From: Gammaproteobacteria bacterium
GTDB lineage: Bacteria > Pseudomonadota > Gammaproteobacteria > Coxiellales > Coxiellaceae
DNA: 64,000 bases
Direction of reading: 5' to 3'
Assembly: GCA_030425685.1 (NCBI GenBank)
Contig: JAUIAD010000001.1
Location: 62,001-126,000, forward strand
The notes below the pieces were generated by a model, which worked only from the letters and a program-made list of their open reading frames with translations, searched no databases and had not been told where the DNA came from. The number at the start of each line of letters is the position of its first letter. Positions within the stretch are counted from its first letter, which is position 1. Made by a program: the position numbers and the translations under genes. Positions 9,031 through 17,440 of the stretch are shown in pieces.

Positions 9031-10815
9031 TCAATCACTTGTCAATAAAAGCCGTCGAGATTTCCTTACCACGCGATAAAGCGGTTTAATTATTTTGGCC
9101 AAAGTAGGCCATCGGACAGGAATATAAGAGGGCAGTTTCTTTAACAATACCGTAACCAAGTCTTTTGTTTTAAGCGTAGCAATATGCCGTTCTAGATTGA
9201 TATATGAATAAGCAAGTTCCTGAGCATGAAAGGTATAATAAAAATGATGACCAGTTGAAACAACCATAGGGACGAGTAGCTGGGTAAGAATATGTCTCAA
9301 TGGGCTGTTGGAATAACAAGGTTCAGCCTCAAAGTCAGTATAGTCAAGATCAAGGTCAAATAAGGGTTGCAGTGCTTTGGGGGTAAACCAAAACATGCCG
9401 CCATAAGGGGCGACAGGGAATTCACTGTCTTGTTTGGGTAAGTTCTTAAATTGATGTTGGTGGCAAAACGCCAAGTAGTGCTTTCTATTAACACCCCACG
9501 GGTCATTTAGCCTGTCCGCTTTTAGCCCCCATGATGGTGGGAAGAGTACCCCGGTTTTTTTATCATGATAAAATTTTCGTAAAATAGCACTGGCGGTGTT
9601 TAAGCTGCCAAGAAGATTATCTAATATATAATGCCGACGCAAGTCGCTGGCATAAAAGTGCGGTGATTTTTTCGTATAAAAATGACAAACAACATCATAT
9701 TGTTGTAAACGATTTTTAAAAGGGATAAGTAAAGCTGAAATATTGCGACCGCGGTTAGGAATTGTTTTAATCACAGTTTCCTTTACCAGCGGGTGGGAAT
9801 GCTTTTCGAAATGCGCTTTGATGATAGCATGGTCTTTGTCACTAGTAGCAGTGATTAACAAGTCAAAAGGTTCCGTCATATGGCTAATATAATGCGAGCA
9901 CTCATCTAGCAGGTCTACATAAAAAACATGAAGCTGTATAGCGATGGATTGTCCTGTAGGCTGATTATTGTCTGTATGCCCCGAGGTAACGAACATTTTT
10001 GGTAGGCTGGCAAGTTGGTCAGCGGGTGCTAATACACGATGTATATGCCCTTGAATCATGGTTGTAAGTGTTGCGTTTTTTTCACTAATAAAACGAAGTG
10101 CTGCTTGGCGTATCTCAGGTTTCGCTGCTTCGAATAGTTTTCTTTTTACTAATGGCATTCCTTGCTTTAACAAAGGAATAGGATTAAATATCGTTGCATT
10201 AGGATCTGGTTGTGTAACAGTAATATTTAGTGACGGCTGTGGTGCAAAAACATCAGGTTGAAAACCATGCTTTTTAAAATAATTTGTCACCGGCGCTTCA
10301 TAATTATAAACGGCTTTGTTGAGGGTTTGTGCTTCTTTTTTATTAATAAAGAAGTCATTGAATGCAGGAGAGGTAAACACATTTTTTTTAAAACAGAGAA
10401 AGAATGATTGCAAGTGATATTGATGGCGTTTTTTTCCACCCGGGTAGCCATTATCTGCTATGCCCCAAAAATCACACGCTTTTTTCTCCATAGTGGCAAA
10501 TAGATTGTCAAACGAGTCCAAGGGCCCATAGCAAGAGTCATTTAGCAGAATCACTTCATCAAATTGCTTAAGGCGGTTTAAACCATACGCTAACATCCCA
10601 GCTTTCCAGGCGCCAAAATCGTAACCTTTATTTTCGCGAATAATAATCTTGCTGCAGGAATGGCTAAGGCGATTTTGATTTTCTGCATCCAAGTCAGAAT
10701 GTGAAATAACAATAATTTCATCGACATGCTTTTTTAATGCATCCAGCAAATAAATCACATAAGGATCAACTTGATTGTGAATATCAAAGTGAGAAAAAAA
10801 AGCGATGCGCGACAT
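9031..10815 (-). CDS. RgpF-family rhamnan/glycan synthesis protein
   Basis: 594 residues resembling the rhamnan synthesis F family (RgpF, Pfam PF05045), which takes part in assembling rhamnose-containing polysaccharides. The N-terminal part reads RIAFFSHFDIHNQVDPYVIY, then ENKGYDFGAWKAGM and DEVILLNDSCYGPL, the family hallmarks. The C-terminal half repeats the theme (IPNRGRNISALLIPF, CHFYTKKSPH) and contains APYGGMFWFTPKAL. No membrane segment is obvious. A perfect AGGAG lies 7 bases before the ATG. It stands alone between tRNA-Gln and lolB, in the slot where ispE is found in many relatives. Its likely role is to use the dTDP-rhamnose made by the operon at the window start (inference). Confidence 0.8.
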   Translation of the reverse strand: MSRIAFFSHFDIHNQVDPYVIYLLDALKKHVDEIIVISHSDLDAENQNRLSHSCSKIIIRENKGYDFGAWKAGMLAYGLNRLKQFDEVILLNDSCYGPLDSFDNLFATMEKKACDFWGIADNGYPGGKKRHQYHLQSFFLCFKKNVFTSPAFNDFFINKKEAQTLNKAVYNYEAPVTNYFKKHGFQPDVFAPQPSLNITVTQPDPNATIFNPIPLLKQGMPLVKRKLFEAAKPEIRQAALRFISEKNATLTTMIQGHIHRVLAPADQLASLPKMFVTSGHTDNNQPTGQSIAIQLHVFYVDLLDECSHYISHMTEPFDLLITATSDKDHAIIKAHFEKHSHPLVKETVIKTIPNRGRNISALLIPFKNRLQQYDVVCHFYTKKSPHFYASDLRRHYILDNLLGSLNTASAILRKFYHDKKTGVLFPPSWGLKADRLNDPWGVNRKHYLAFCHQHQFKNLPKQDSEFPVAPYGGMFWFTPKALQPLFDLDLDYTDFEAEPCYSNSPLRHILTQLLVPMVVSTGHHFYYTFHAQELAYSYINLERHIATLKTKDLVTVLLKKLPSYIPVRWPTLAKIIKPLYRVVRKSRRLLLTSD

Positions 10816-10966
10816 GTCTAGTCTCCTGGTGTAAAAGGCAAATTATTTGCGAGCAATACATTACGCCTCTGCTATTTTATTAGACATTGCTGAATACTTT
10901 TATATTAAGCAGTTAAAATCATGCAGTGTAGTACTGTTAGTAGGAAAAGCCAAGGCCGCGCGCCCT

Positions 10967-11581
10967 CTACGACAACTGCCAGTGCTTCACCACAATTTTC
11001 ATTTTCAAGTTAGGACTGCTAATACGAAGCGTGCGGGGTAAGTCAACGTTATTAACAGTAATATAATTAGAAAAAGTAATATGCCAGGCATCTTGTTGTA
11101 ATTGCGTGATATGGCCGTAGGCATCAAATTTTGCTGTATATTTTAGCGGTGCAGGTAAGCCACGAATCCAGTAGTTAAGGTTTGAAATCGGCAAGCTCCA
11201 GCCAAGACGTTTTTGCATAAGGCGTTCAGGGCTTTGCGCAGTAAAGTGTTTATGATCAGATTGCCACAGCGTAACGTGTCCAGGGCTGCCAGTGATTTTA
11301 ACGCTGTAAATATCTAAAGAGCTATGCACCTGCAAGAGATAACGATTTTCATTTTGCTTCCACTTATAAGCCGCGATGGCAGCACGTCCTTTTTGTTGAA
11401 AACTAAAGGCACCGTCAATATTCCATTGAGTAATTTGTTTCAGTGATTGGCGTCGTTGTGCAAAGGATTGCTTTTTAAATGGCGATTGCGCTGTCGTTGG
11501 TAATTTCATAGACACACAGGCGGATAAAGCGCATCCTGCTAATAAAATAGTAAATGGGTAAAGTGCAGTGCGATATGACAT
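10967..11581 (-). CDS. lolB: outer-membrane lipoprotein LolB
   Basis: Receives lipoproteins from LolA and inserts them into the outer membrane. The 204-residue product has a lipoprotein signal peptide with candidate lipobox cysteines at 17 (LLAGC) and 22 (LSAC); the second is my preferred +1 residue. LolB features are QITQWNIDGAFSFQQKGRAA, VKITGSPGHVTLWQ, the GWSLPISNLNYWIRGLPAP segment, and a C-terminal RISSPNLKMKIVVKHWQL. A GGGAG lies about 7 bases before the ATG. It normally precedes ispE and prs; here ispE is missing. Confidence 0.9.
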   Translation of the reverse strand: MSYRTALYPFTILLAGCALSACVSMKLPTTAQSPFKKQSFAQRRQSLKQITQWNIDGAFSFQQKGRAAIAAYKWKQNENRYLLQVHSSLDIYSVKITGSPGHVTLWQSDHKHFTAQSPERLMQKRLGWSLPISNLNYWIRGLPAPLKYTAKFDAYGHITQLQQDAWHITFSNYITVNNVDLPRTLRISSPNLKMKIVVKHWQLS

Positions 11582-11681
11582 TAAAATCTCCCTGGCATAT
11601 CAGTTAAAAAAAATTTATCGAGTTCATTCAAAGCGCCAGCAAGCTCCCGTCTCTACTTTTGCTCCCCCTCTCCCCGCCTCC

Positions 11682-11710
11682 GTCATACCGCGGTCAAGCT
11701 GTGGTATGAC
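11682..11710. repeat. GTCATAC-type hairpin repeat, copy 2
   Basis: Hairpin with arms GTCATACCGCGG and CTGTGGTATGAC around TCAAG. Same family as 8618-8658, in opposite orientation. It lies at the left edge of the gene-free stretch between lolB and the MidA-type gene. Confidence 0.75.
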
Positions 11711-12028
11711 AAGTCCTAAAACTAGCCTTAGGTTAGGGTGTGATTAATTATGAAGATTAGCTGTTTCATTGCCGCGGGTAAAGTGGTTTTGTGTGGAGGG
11801 TGTATTCTTTAAAAGCACAATATCAGGAGTTCCGCACTTTCAGTGCAAACCTCCTGTTAAAGTGTAATTAGCAAAGAAAAAGAGTTGTTTTATTGCCATC
11901 AGTAAAGTGGATTTCTGTAAGGATTATTGGCCTAAAAAGTTGGGATGTCTTTAGCAGTACGCCTGTGGACTAGAGTGGTGTGTTTTATGCAGTCAGGATA
12001 TCAAATGTCCTAAATAATTGAGAGAATA

Positions 12029-12142
12029 GCCGGAGGAGGGGGAAGGGTCTTTTGCGAAGCTTTTAAAAACAGGATGTTTTTAACAGAGCGATCCAGGGAT
12101 GGCCAGAGCGCCTTCGCAAAAGACCCTTCCCCCTCCTCCGGC
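12029..12142. repeat. long hairpin element, copy A
   Basis: About 114 bp. The left arm GCCGGAGGAGGGGGAAGGGT continues with CTTTTGCGAAG, and the right arm is its reverse complement ending CCTCCTCCGGC. The centre holds a small hairpin AAAAACAGGATGTTTTT and the block GAGCGATCCAGGGATGG. The same element occurs at 24389-24499, 24704-24819 and 42898-43008. Arms and centre are conserved while the outer bases differ slightly (CCGG here, CAGG elsewhere). No coding capacity. Confidence 0.85.
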
Positions 12143-12272
12143 GTCGGAGCTTGGGCGTTTCTCCTAAAGAGAGAGAAGTCTTAGTCATCAGCAAAGCCAG
12201 GTTTTTCTCCAAGGCTGGATTAAATCAGGAGTTTCGCACTTGTGCGAACCAAAACAAATCCCGATGGGGATT

Positions 12273-12304
12273 TTCAAGGGGAGAATCGGGATTCTCCCCT
12301 TGAA
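12273..12304. repeat. perfect 14-bp inverted repeat hairpin
   Basis: TTCAAGGGGAGAAT, a four-base loop CGGG, then ATTCTCCCCTTGAA: a perfect 14-bp stem. There is no T-tract on either side, so it is not a standard terminator. It lies within the 578-bp repeat segment. Confidence 0.7.
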
Positions 12305-12483
12305 TCGCACCCTAACGGGCACAGGCCGTCAATGCGAGCTAGTCTCGCATAGGCGAAATATAACCAGGAAGGAGGTTTGCACTGAAAGTGCGAAACTCCT
12401 GTAAATATCGACCATCACTGACCAAGCTTAGCTACAAAAAAAGAAACTACGCCAAAAGCAGATCTCCTGGTATAGTATCCCCC

Positions 12484-13635
12484 ATGAACAACTTACCAAC
12501 ACCAGACACCCTGTCACAATCACACAGTGATCGTCTTAAGCAACAGATTGCAAAGGAAATTTCACAAAAAGGGCCCATCCCCTTTTCGCGCTATATGGAA
12601 TTAGCTTTATACGCCCCAGGCTTGGGATATTACAGCGCCGGCGCACGAAAATTCGGCGAAGCAGGAGACTTTGTCACCGCCCCAGAGTTATCGCCACTAT
12701 TTTCACACTGCCTAGCAAGACAATGCGCACAAATACTAAAACAAATAAAAACGCCAAGCATATTAGAATTCGGCGCCGGTTCAGGTATTATGGCGCTAGA
12801 AATTTTAAAAGAACTAGAACGCCAACAGCAATTACCGCATCGCTATTATATTCTAGAAGTCAGCGCCGACTTACGCGAACGACAACAAACACTTTTTAAA
12901 GAAAAAGCGCCCCAATATTTACCGCGCCTAGAATGGCTAGACCAATTACCAAAAAACCCTATAAAAGGCGTGATTTTAGCCAATGAGGTGCTAGACGCCA
13001 TGCCAATTCATAAATTTAAAATTGAAAACGGCATCAAAGAATTCTACGTCGATTACAAAAATGAACAGTTTGTCTGGGAAATAAAATCACCCAGCGACGC
13101 AAGATTAGAAAAAGCCATCAAACAATTAGACATAAATTTAAATGAGCCATACGAATCAGAAATTAATTTATTCCTACCCGCGTGGATAAAAAGCCTATCA
13201 GATTCTTTAGAGCAAGGCTTGGTGTTGTTAATTGATTACGGCTTCCCAAGATACGAGTACTATCACCCCGATCGTACGATGGGAACCATTATGTGCCATT
13301 ATCGCCATCGCGCCCACGAAGATCCGCTTATTCTTCAGGGTATACAAGACATCACCGCCCACGTCGATTTTACCGCCATCGCCGAGGCCGCCGTCGATGC
13401 AGGTTTCACCGTAGAAGGCTTCACCCACCAAGCAGCCTTCCTATTAAACTGTGGCATCTCAACAGCCGTAGAAACCATCGATAACGAGCTCGACCATTAC
13501 AACAGAGCACAACAAATCAAGCGCTTAACCTTGCCTAGTGAAATGGGCGAGCTATTTAAAGTGATTGCACTAACAAAAGGCATAGAAGAAGAGCTGCTAG
13601 GCTTCGCCATGATGGACCAATTAGCACGTTTATAA
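12484..13635 (+). CDS. SAM-dependent methyltransferase, MidA/NDUFAF7 family
   Basis: Class I methyltransferase of the MidA (DUF185) family. The mitochondrial member NDUFAF7 methylates an arginine of a complex I subunit; bacterial targets are mostly unknown. The family start GPIPFSRYMELALYAPGLGY (near residue 25) is followed by FVTAPELSPLFSHCLARQ, the SAM loop LEFGAGSGIMALEIL, ANEVLDAMPIHKF, LLIDYGFPRYEYYHPDR and the cluster MCHYRHRAHEDPL. I chose the ATG at 12484 (383 residues), the usual family length. The frame is open upstream to 12388, but that codes repeat sequence. The Shine-Dalgarno is weak. Confidence 0.9.
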   Translation: MNNLPTPDTLSQSHSDRLKQQIAKEISQKGPIPFSRYMELALYAPGLGYYSAGARKFGEAGDFVTAPELSPLFSHCLARQCAQILKQIKTPSILEFGAGSGIMALEILKELERQQQLPHRYYILEVSADLRERQQTLFKEKAPQYLPRLEWLDQLPKNPIKGVILANEVLDAMPIHKFKIENGIKEFYVDYKNEQFVWEIKSPSDARLEKAIKQLDINLNEPYESEINLFLPAWIKSLSDSLEQGLVLLIDYGFPRYEYYHPDRTMGTIMCHYRHRAHEDPLILQGIQDITAHVDFTAIAEAAVDAGFTVEGFTHQAAFLLNCGISTAVETIDNELDHYNRAQQIKRLTLPSEMGELFKVIALTKGIEEELLGFAMMDQLARL

Positions 13636-13641
13636 CCCAAA

Positions 13642-13680
13642 AACCTCGTATCTATCCTATAGTTATAGAATAGAGAGGTT
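13642..13680 (+). promoter_or_regulatory. hairpin covering the Shine-Dalgarno of the following gene
   Basis: The whole gap between the methyltransferase and the GGDEF/EAL gene is an imperfect inverted repeat. AACCTC, a 3-base bulge and TCTAT/CTATA pair with TATAG...ATAGA-GAGGTT. The 3' arm contains GAGAGG, the only good ribosome binding site for the ATG at 13684. It could act as a translational switch, an attenuator between the two genes, or both. There is no T-tract after it, which argues against a simple terminator. Confidence 0.5.
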
Positions 13681-13683
13681 GTT

Positions 13684-16014
13684 ATGCACAGAAAAGACAT
13701 TACCTACCTGCAGGTAAAATCGACCGCGGATAAAATCCTTACAACCGGAGAAATGCCTACCATTGCACGAGTCTATCGTTTATTAGGCGATATAGGCTGT
13801 CGACAATTAATCGCAGAATACCTACGACAGTGGCGCAAAGAGCATAGTGCGGAGTTAAAATCATTGCGGCAAAACGCCCCTGTCAGAAAAGAAGTTGAGG
13901 CGCTCACCGCAAAACGCACACAAGCATTAAAAAAATCACTTTCCATCGTGCGCGCCACCTTAGAGTCAACCGCGGATGGTATTGTTTTAATTGACAACGA
14001 TGACCACCTTATTGATTTCAATCAAAAGTTCGTTGAAATTAGCGGCATTGAAAAAAATGCTCTGGAAAAAGGCGATGAAGGCGCTGGCCTTGCCAATGTA
14101 TTAGATTTACTAGAAAGCCCAGAAGAAACAATTCAGTTAGTCATGGAGCTAAAAGAAGATCCTAACCGGCAAGGTGATATGGGCGAAGTGAAATTTAAAG
14201 ATGGTCGTATTATCGAGCGCTACTCGCAACCTCACCGAATAGGAAATAAAATTGAAGGCCGCGTATGGAGCTTTCGTGATGTGACCAAACGCCGTAAAGC
14301 AGAAGAAGGCATGCTATTACGCGAGCGAGCCATTCAAGCAAGTTCGCAAGGCGTTATGTTAATAGCAAATAATACCAAAAAAGAAATTATCTATGTAAAT
14401 CCGGCAGTAAAAGAAATTACCGGCTACCTTGAAAAAGAACTCGTCGGTAATAGCTTTGAAGTATTAAAAGGCTTTGATGAAAATGAGGCAGAATGGGAAA
14501 GGGTGCGCTTAACTATAAAAGAAGAGCATGGTTGTGATGCCGTTTTAAAAGGAAATAAAAAAAACGGCAATATATTTTGGAACGAAATGCATATAACACC
14601 AGTGTCTGACGCACAAGAAAATATTTCTCATTTTGTTGTTATTTTAAATGATATTACCGAGCGCAAGGCAATGGAAAGACAATTAATCCATCAAGCAACG
14701 CACGATGCGCTCACTGACCTGCCCAATCGCATATTAATCGAAGATCGCATTCGGCAAATGATTTTATATGGCTCTCGCACCAGTATTATATTTGCGGTGT
14801 TATTTTTAGATTTAGATCGTTTTAAAATTGTTAATGACAGCTTAGGGCATAAGGTCGGTGATGATTTGTTAAAATCAGTAGCTAACCGCTTAAAGAAATG
14901 TTTGCGCGATGCTGATACTGTAGCACGCGTTGGCGGTGATGAATTTGTTATTTTATTACCACAGCTTAAAAAAGCAGAAGACAGTATCGTGATTGCCGAA
15001 AAAGTATTAAAAACACTACGGAAACCAATGCGTTTATCGGGACAAGATTTAAATGTCGCTACCAGTATTGGTATTAGTTGTTATCCACGCGATGGCGAAG
15101 ACGCAAGCACGCTAATTCGTAATGCCGATACAGCCATGTACAAAGCGAAAGAAAGTGGGCGTGATAATTATAAATTTTATGCTGCGCATATGAATAAGAC
15201 GGTAACGCAACAATTAGAAATATCGAATCATTTGCATCGTGCATTATCGCGCGGTGAATTTCGTCTCGCGTATCAGCCTGTGATCAATCTTGCCACACAA
15301 AGAATAACCGGTGTTGAAGCATTGATTCGCTGGGATCATCCGCAACTAGGTGAAGTATCGCCATTAGACTTTATATATATCGCAGAGGAAACAGGATTAA
15401 TCGTACCAATCGGCCGCTGGGTCTTAGAGACCGCTTGCCAGCAAAATATGGCCTGGATAAAACAAGGCTTGCCGCCCATACAAATGTCAGTCAACGTATC
15501 TGCGAGGCAATTAACAAAGGGAAACTTTAATAAAACCGTACGTGATGTATTAGAAAAAACAGGCATGCCTGCCAAATATTTGGTATTGGAATTGACAGAA
15601 AGCATGTTGATGGACGGCACCGACGTAATGATTAAGGCGCTGGAGGATTTAAAAGAGCTGGGATTAAAAATTGCCATTGATGACTTTGGCACAGGCTATT
15701 CTAGTTTAAGCTACTTAAAATCATTCCCAGTCGATAAAATTAAAATTGACCGCGCTTTTGTTAGTGATATTGGCAGTCATTCCGATGATGCGGCCATTAT
15801 CCTCGCTATTGTGGGAATGTCTAAGAGTCTCAATTTGGTGGTGGTAGCCGAAGGTGCAGAGCGTAAGCAAGAGGTTGATTTTTTGAGAGAAAGTCAATGC
15901 GATGAGCTGCAGGGCTTTTATTTCAGTAAACCGCTTGATAAAGATCTGTGCACGTTGTTGATGCAAGAGAATTTTGGACAGTTAGGTAAGGGATTATTAG
16001 ATAACAAGTTGTAA
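13684..16014 (+). CDS. PAS-PAS-GGDEF-EAL protein with KfrA-like N-terminus (c-di-GMP turnover)
   Basis: 776 residues. Residues 1-60 (LQVKSTADKILTTGEMPTIA, then a helical region) resemble the KfrA-type DNA-binding N-terminus. Two PAS domains follow at about 85-205 and 215-330; the second ends in VVILNDITERKAMERQ. The GGDEF domain has an intact motif (RVGGDEF, first Gly at 417). The EAL domain has intact E545-A-L, ELTESMLMD, IDDFGTGYSS (Asp666-Asp667) and KIDRAFV. Both catalytic sites look competent, so the protein could make or degrade c-di-GMP in response to a PAS-sensed signal. It heads the gene set running to 24137. The ATG is 8 bases after a GAGAGG that lies in a hairpin. Confidence 0.92.
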   Translation: MHRKDITYLQVKSTADKILTTGEMPTIARVYRLLGDIGCRQLIAEYLRQWRKEHSAELKSLRQNAPVRKEVEALTAKRTQALKKSLSIVRATLESTADGIVLIDNDDHLIDFNQKFVEISGIEKNALEKGDEGAGLANVLDLLESPEETIQLVMELKEDPNRQGDMGEVKFKDGRIIERYSQPHRIGNKIEGRVWSFRDVTKRRKAEEGMLLRERAIQASSQGVMLIANNTKKEIIYVNPAVKEITGYLEKELVGNSFEVLKGFDENEAEWERVRLTIKEEHGCDAVLKGNKKNGNIFWNEMHITPVSDAQENISHFVVILNDITERKAMERQLIHQATHDALTDLPNRILIEDRIRQMILYGSRTSIIFAVLFLDLDRFKIVNDSLGHKVGDDLLKSVANRLKKCLRDADTVARVGGDEFVILLPQLKKAEDSIVIAEKVLKTLRKPMRLSGQDLNVATSIGISCYPRDGEDASTLIRNADTAMYKAKESGRDNYKFYAAHMNKTVTQQLEISNHLHRALSRGEFRLAYQPVINLATQRITGVEALIRWDHPQLGEVSPLDFIYIAEETGLIVPIGRWVLETACQQNMAWIKQGLPPIQMSVNVSARQLTKGNFNKTVRDVLEKTGMPAKYLVLELTESMLMDGTDVMIKALEDLKELGLKIAIDDFGTGYSSLSYLKSFPVDKIKIDRAFVSDIGSHSDDAAIILAIVGMSKSLNLVVVAEGAERKQEVDFLRESQCDELQGFYFSKPLDKDLCTLLMQENFGQLGKGLLDNKL

Positions 16015-16119
16015 AATATAGGTATTTTTTTATATTCAGTCAGCGTCTTATCCGTATTCAGCTCAAAATAGCTATGGTATAATATCAAAACCAATTCGTT
16101 CAAAATGGAGTTTGACGAG

Positions 16120-17430
16120 ATGGAAACTATACGCGATGGATGTTTAGCGCACATTATGACTAGTGGCGAGTTGCCTAGCTCGGCCTGGTTAAAGGATCAT
16201 ATTGCTCAGGCGATTCATTATGCCGCCTCGCACGATGCGATGGTCGGTCTGCTATTTTTAAAACTCAATGTTGCTCATCATGATGAGGCTTTTAATAAAG
16301 CCATTATCACTCGTCTAAAGAAATGTTTGCGCTATTTGGACGTCGTTTTCCAACTGGGAGACGATGAGTTTCTTTTGGTGCTTGCGCATTGCGAGAATCA
16401 AAATAATATTAAAATAACCGCCAAAAATGTTCTAAAAGCATTGAAACAAACGCTCATTCAAGTAGAAGGGCGCACGGTAACATTTTCCGTAAATATTGGT
16501 ATTAGCCATTACCCCAAACATTCAGACGATGTTAATGAGCTTATTCGTTGCGCCGATGCGGCGATGTCGTTGTCGCAAGAAAGTGGTGGTGACAACTATA
16601 AAGTCTATAACGAAGAGGTATCGGTTGAGCCTTGTGAGGAACATGCGCTGGAGAAAGATATCCGCGAAGCGCTAGTGCGCAATGAGTTTCGCCTATTATA
16701 CCAGCCTATTTTAAGCATTCGCACACGGCAAATAACAGGACTTGAGGCGCTAACTCGCTGGGAGCATCCTATTTTAGGGTGTCTTGAGGCAAAAGAATTT
16801 ATTGGCACCGCGGAAAAAACAGGCTTAGTGGTGGCGCTCGGCAAGTGGGTGCTGGAGAATGCCTGTGAGCAGAGTAAAAAATGGATGCAAGCAGGCTTGC
16901 CAGCCATTCAAATTAGCATCAATGTTTCCTTATGCCAACTGGAGCAAAGTGATTTTGTTGATAATGTAAAAAAAGTATTAAAGCAACATCACTTTCCCGC
17001 AGAGCTATTAACGTTCGAAATGCCTAGTGATGTGATAGCAAGAGAAGATTTATATCCTGTTATTGCAGAGCTAAAAGATTTAAGAATAACCATGGCGATT
17101 GATAATGTTGCCATAGAAAAACTATCGCTTATTTCGTTGCAAAAATTATCCGTAAATAAAATAAAACTAGGTCCCGCTTCAGTGCGACAATGCATTGAGC
17201 GTATTGATGTTATTGGCGAAGTGTTAGCTATCGCGAACAAATTAAAAATGCAGGTTGTTGTCACCGGTGTGGAAACAAAACGCGAGCTAGAATTTTTCCA
17301 AGTCAGTCAATGCAAAGAGGTGCAAGGGTTTTATTTTAGTCGGCCATTAGCGGAAGAGCCATGTACGCACTATTTGCAAGAGCGTTTTGGTTGTTTGCAA
17401 GCGTCTGAAAAATTTGATCATAGCTTATAA
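16120..17430 (+). CDS. degenerate GGDEF-EAL protein, shortened paralogue of the upstream gene
   Basis: 436 residues. The N-terminus (LAHIMTSGELPSSAWLKDH) mirrors the KfrA-like start of the preceding protein, but both PAS domains are missing. The GGDEF motif is altered to LGDDEF (residues 79-84). The EAL domain keeps the Glu (E209 in GLEALTRWEHP), but the essential IDDFGTGYSS is replaced by IDNVAIEKLS (from about residue 327). KID is also altered (NKIKLGPA). It is probably catalytically dead and acts as a c-di-GMP or partner-binding protein (inference). The C-terminal VQGFYFSRPL matches the paralogue's LQGFYFSKPL. I use the ATG at 16120, with GGAG upstream; an ATG at 16105 is also in frame. 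The next gene starts 10 bases later. Confidence 0.88.
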   Translation: METIRDGCLAHIMTSGELPSSAWLKDHIAQAIHYAASHDAMVGLLFLKLNVAHHDEAFNKAIITRLKKCLRYLDVVFQLGDDEFLLVLAHCENQNNIKITAKNVLKALKQTLIQVEGRTVTFSVNIGISHYPKHSDDVNELIRCADAAMSLSQESGGDNYKVYNEEVSVEPCEEHALEKDIREALVRNEFRLLYQPILSIRTRQITGLEALTRWEHPILGCLEAKEFIGTAEKTGLVVALGKWVLENACEQSKKWMQAGLPAIQISINVSLCQLEQSDFVDNVKKVLKQHHFPAELLTFEMPSDVIAREDLYPVIAELKDLRITMAIDNVAIEKLSLISLQKLSVNKIKLGPASVRQCIERIDVIGEVLAIANKLKMQVVVTGVETKRELEFFQVSQCKEVQGFYFSRPLAEEPCTHYLQERFGCLQASEKFDHSL

Positions 17431-17440
17431 AGGATTAGCC

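Larger units (their letters stand above)
11824..12401. repeat. 578-bp non-coding segment bounded by inverted 32-bp palindromic repeats
   Basis: The left end (11824-11856) begins CAGGAGTTCCGCAC and ends AAACCTCCTG. The right end (12371-12401) is its near-perfect reverse complement, starting GGAGGTTTGCAC and ending AAACTCCTG. Each end is itself palindromic (CAGGAG...GCAC...GTGC...CTCCTG). A partial third copy of the motif (CAGGAGTTTCGCACTTGTGC) begins near 12225. Inside lie a 114-bp long hairpin and a 32-bp hairpin, both listed separately. I find no convincing reading frame in the whole 11582-12483 gap. It could be a non-autonomous mobile element or a build-up of nested insertions. Confidence 0.65.

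Noticed and set aside
13228-13484. Arg/Pro-rich frames inside the MidA-type gene
   Set aside because: Out-of-frame readings of a well-supported coding region.
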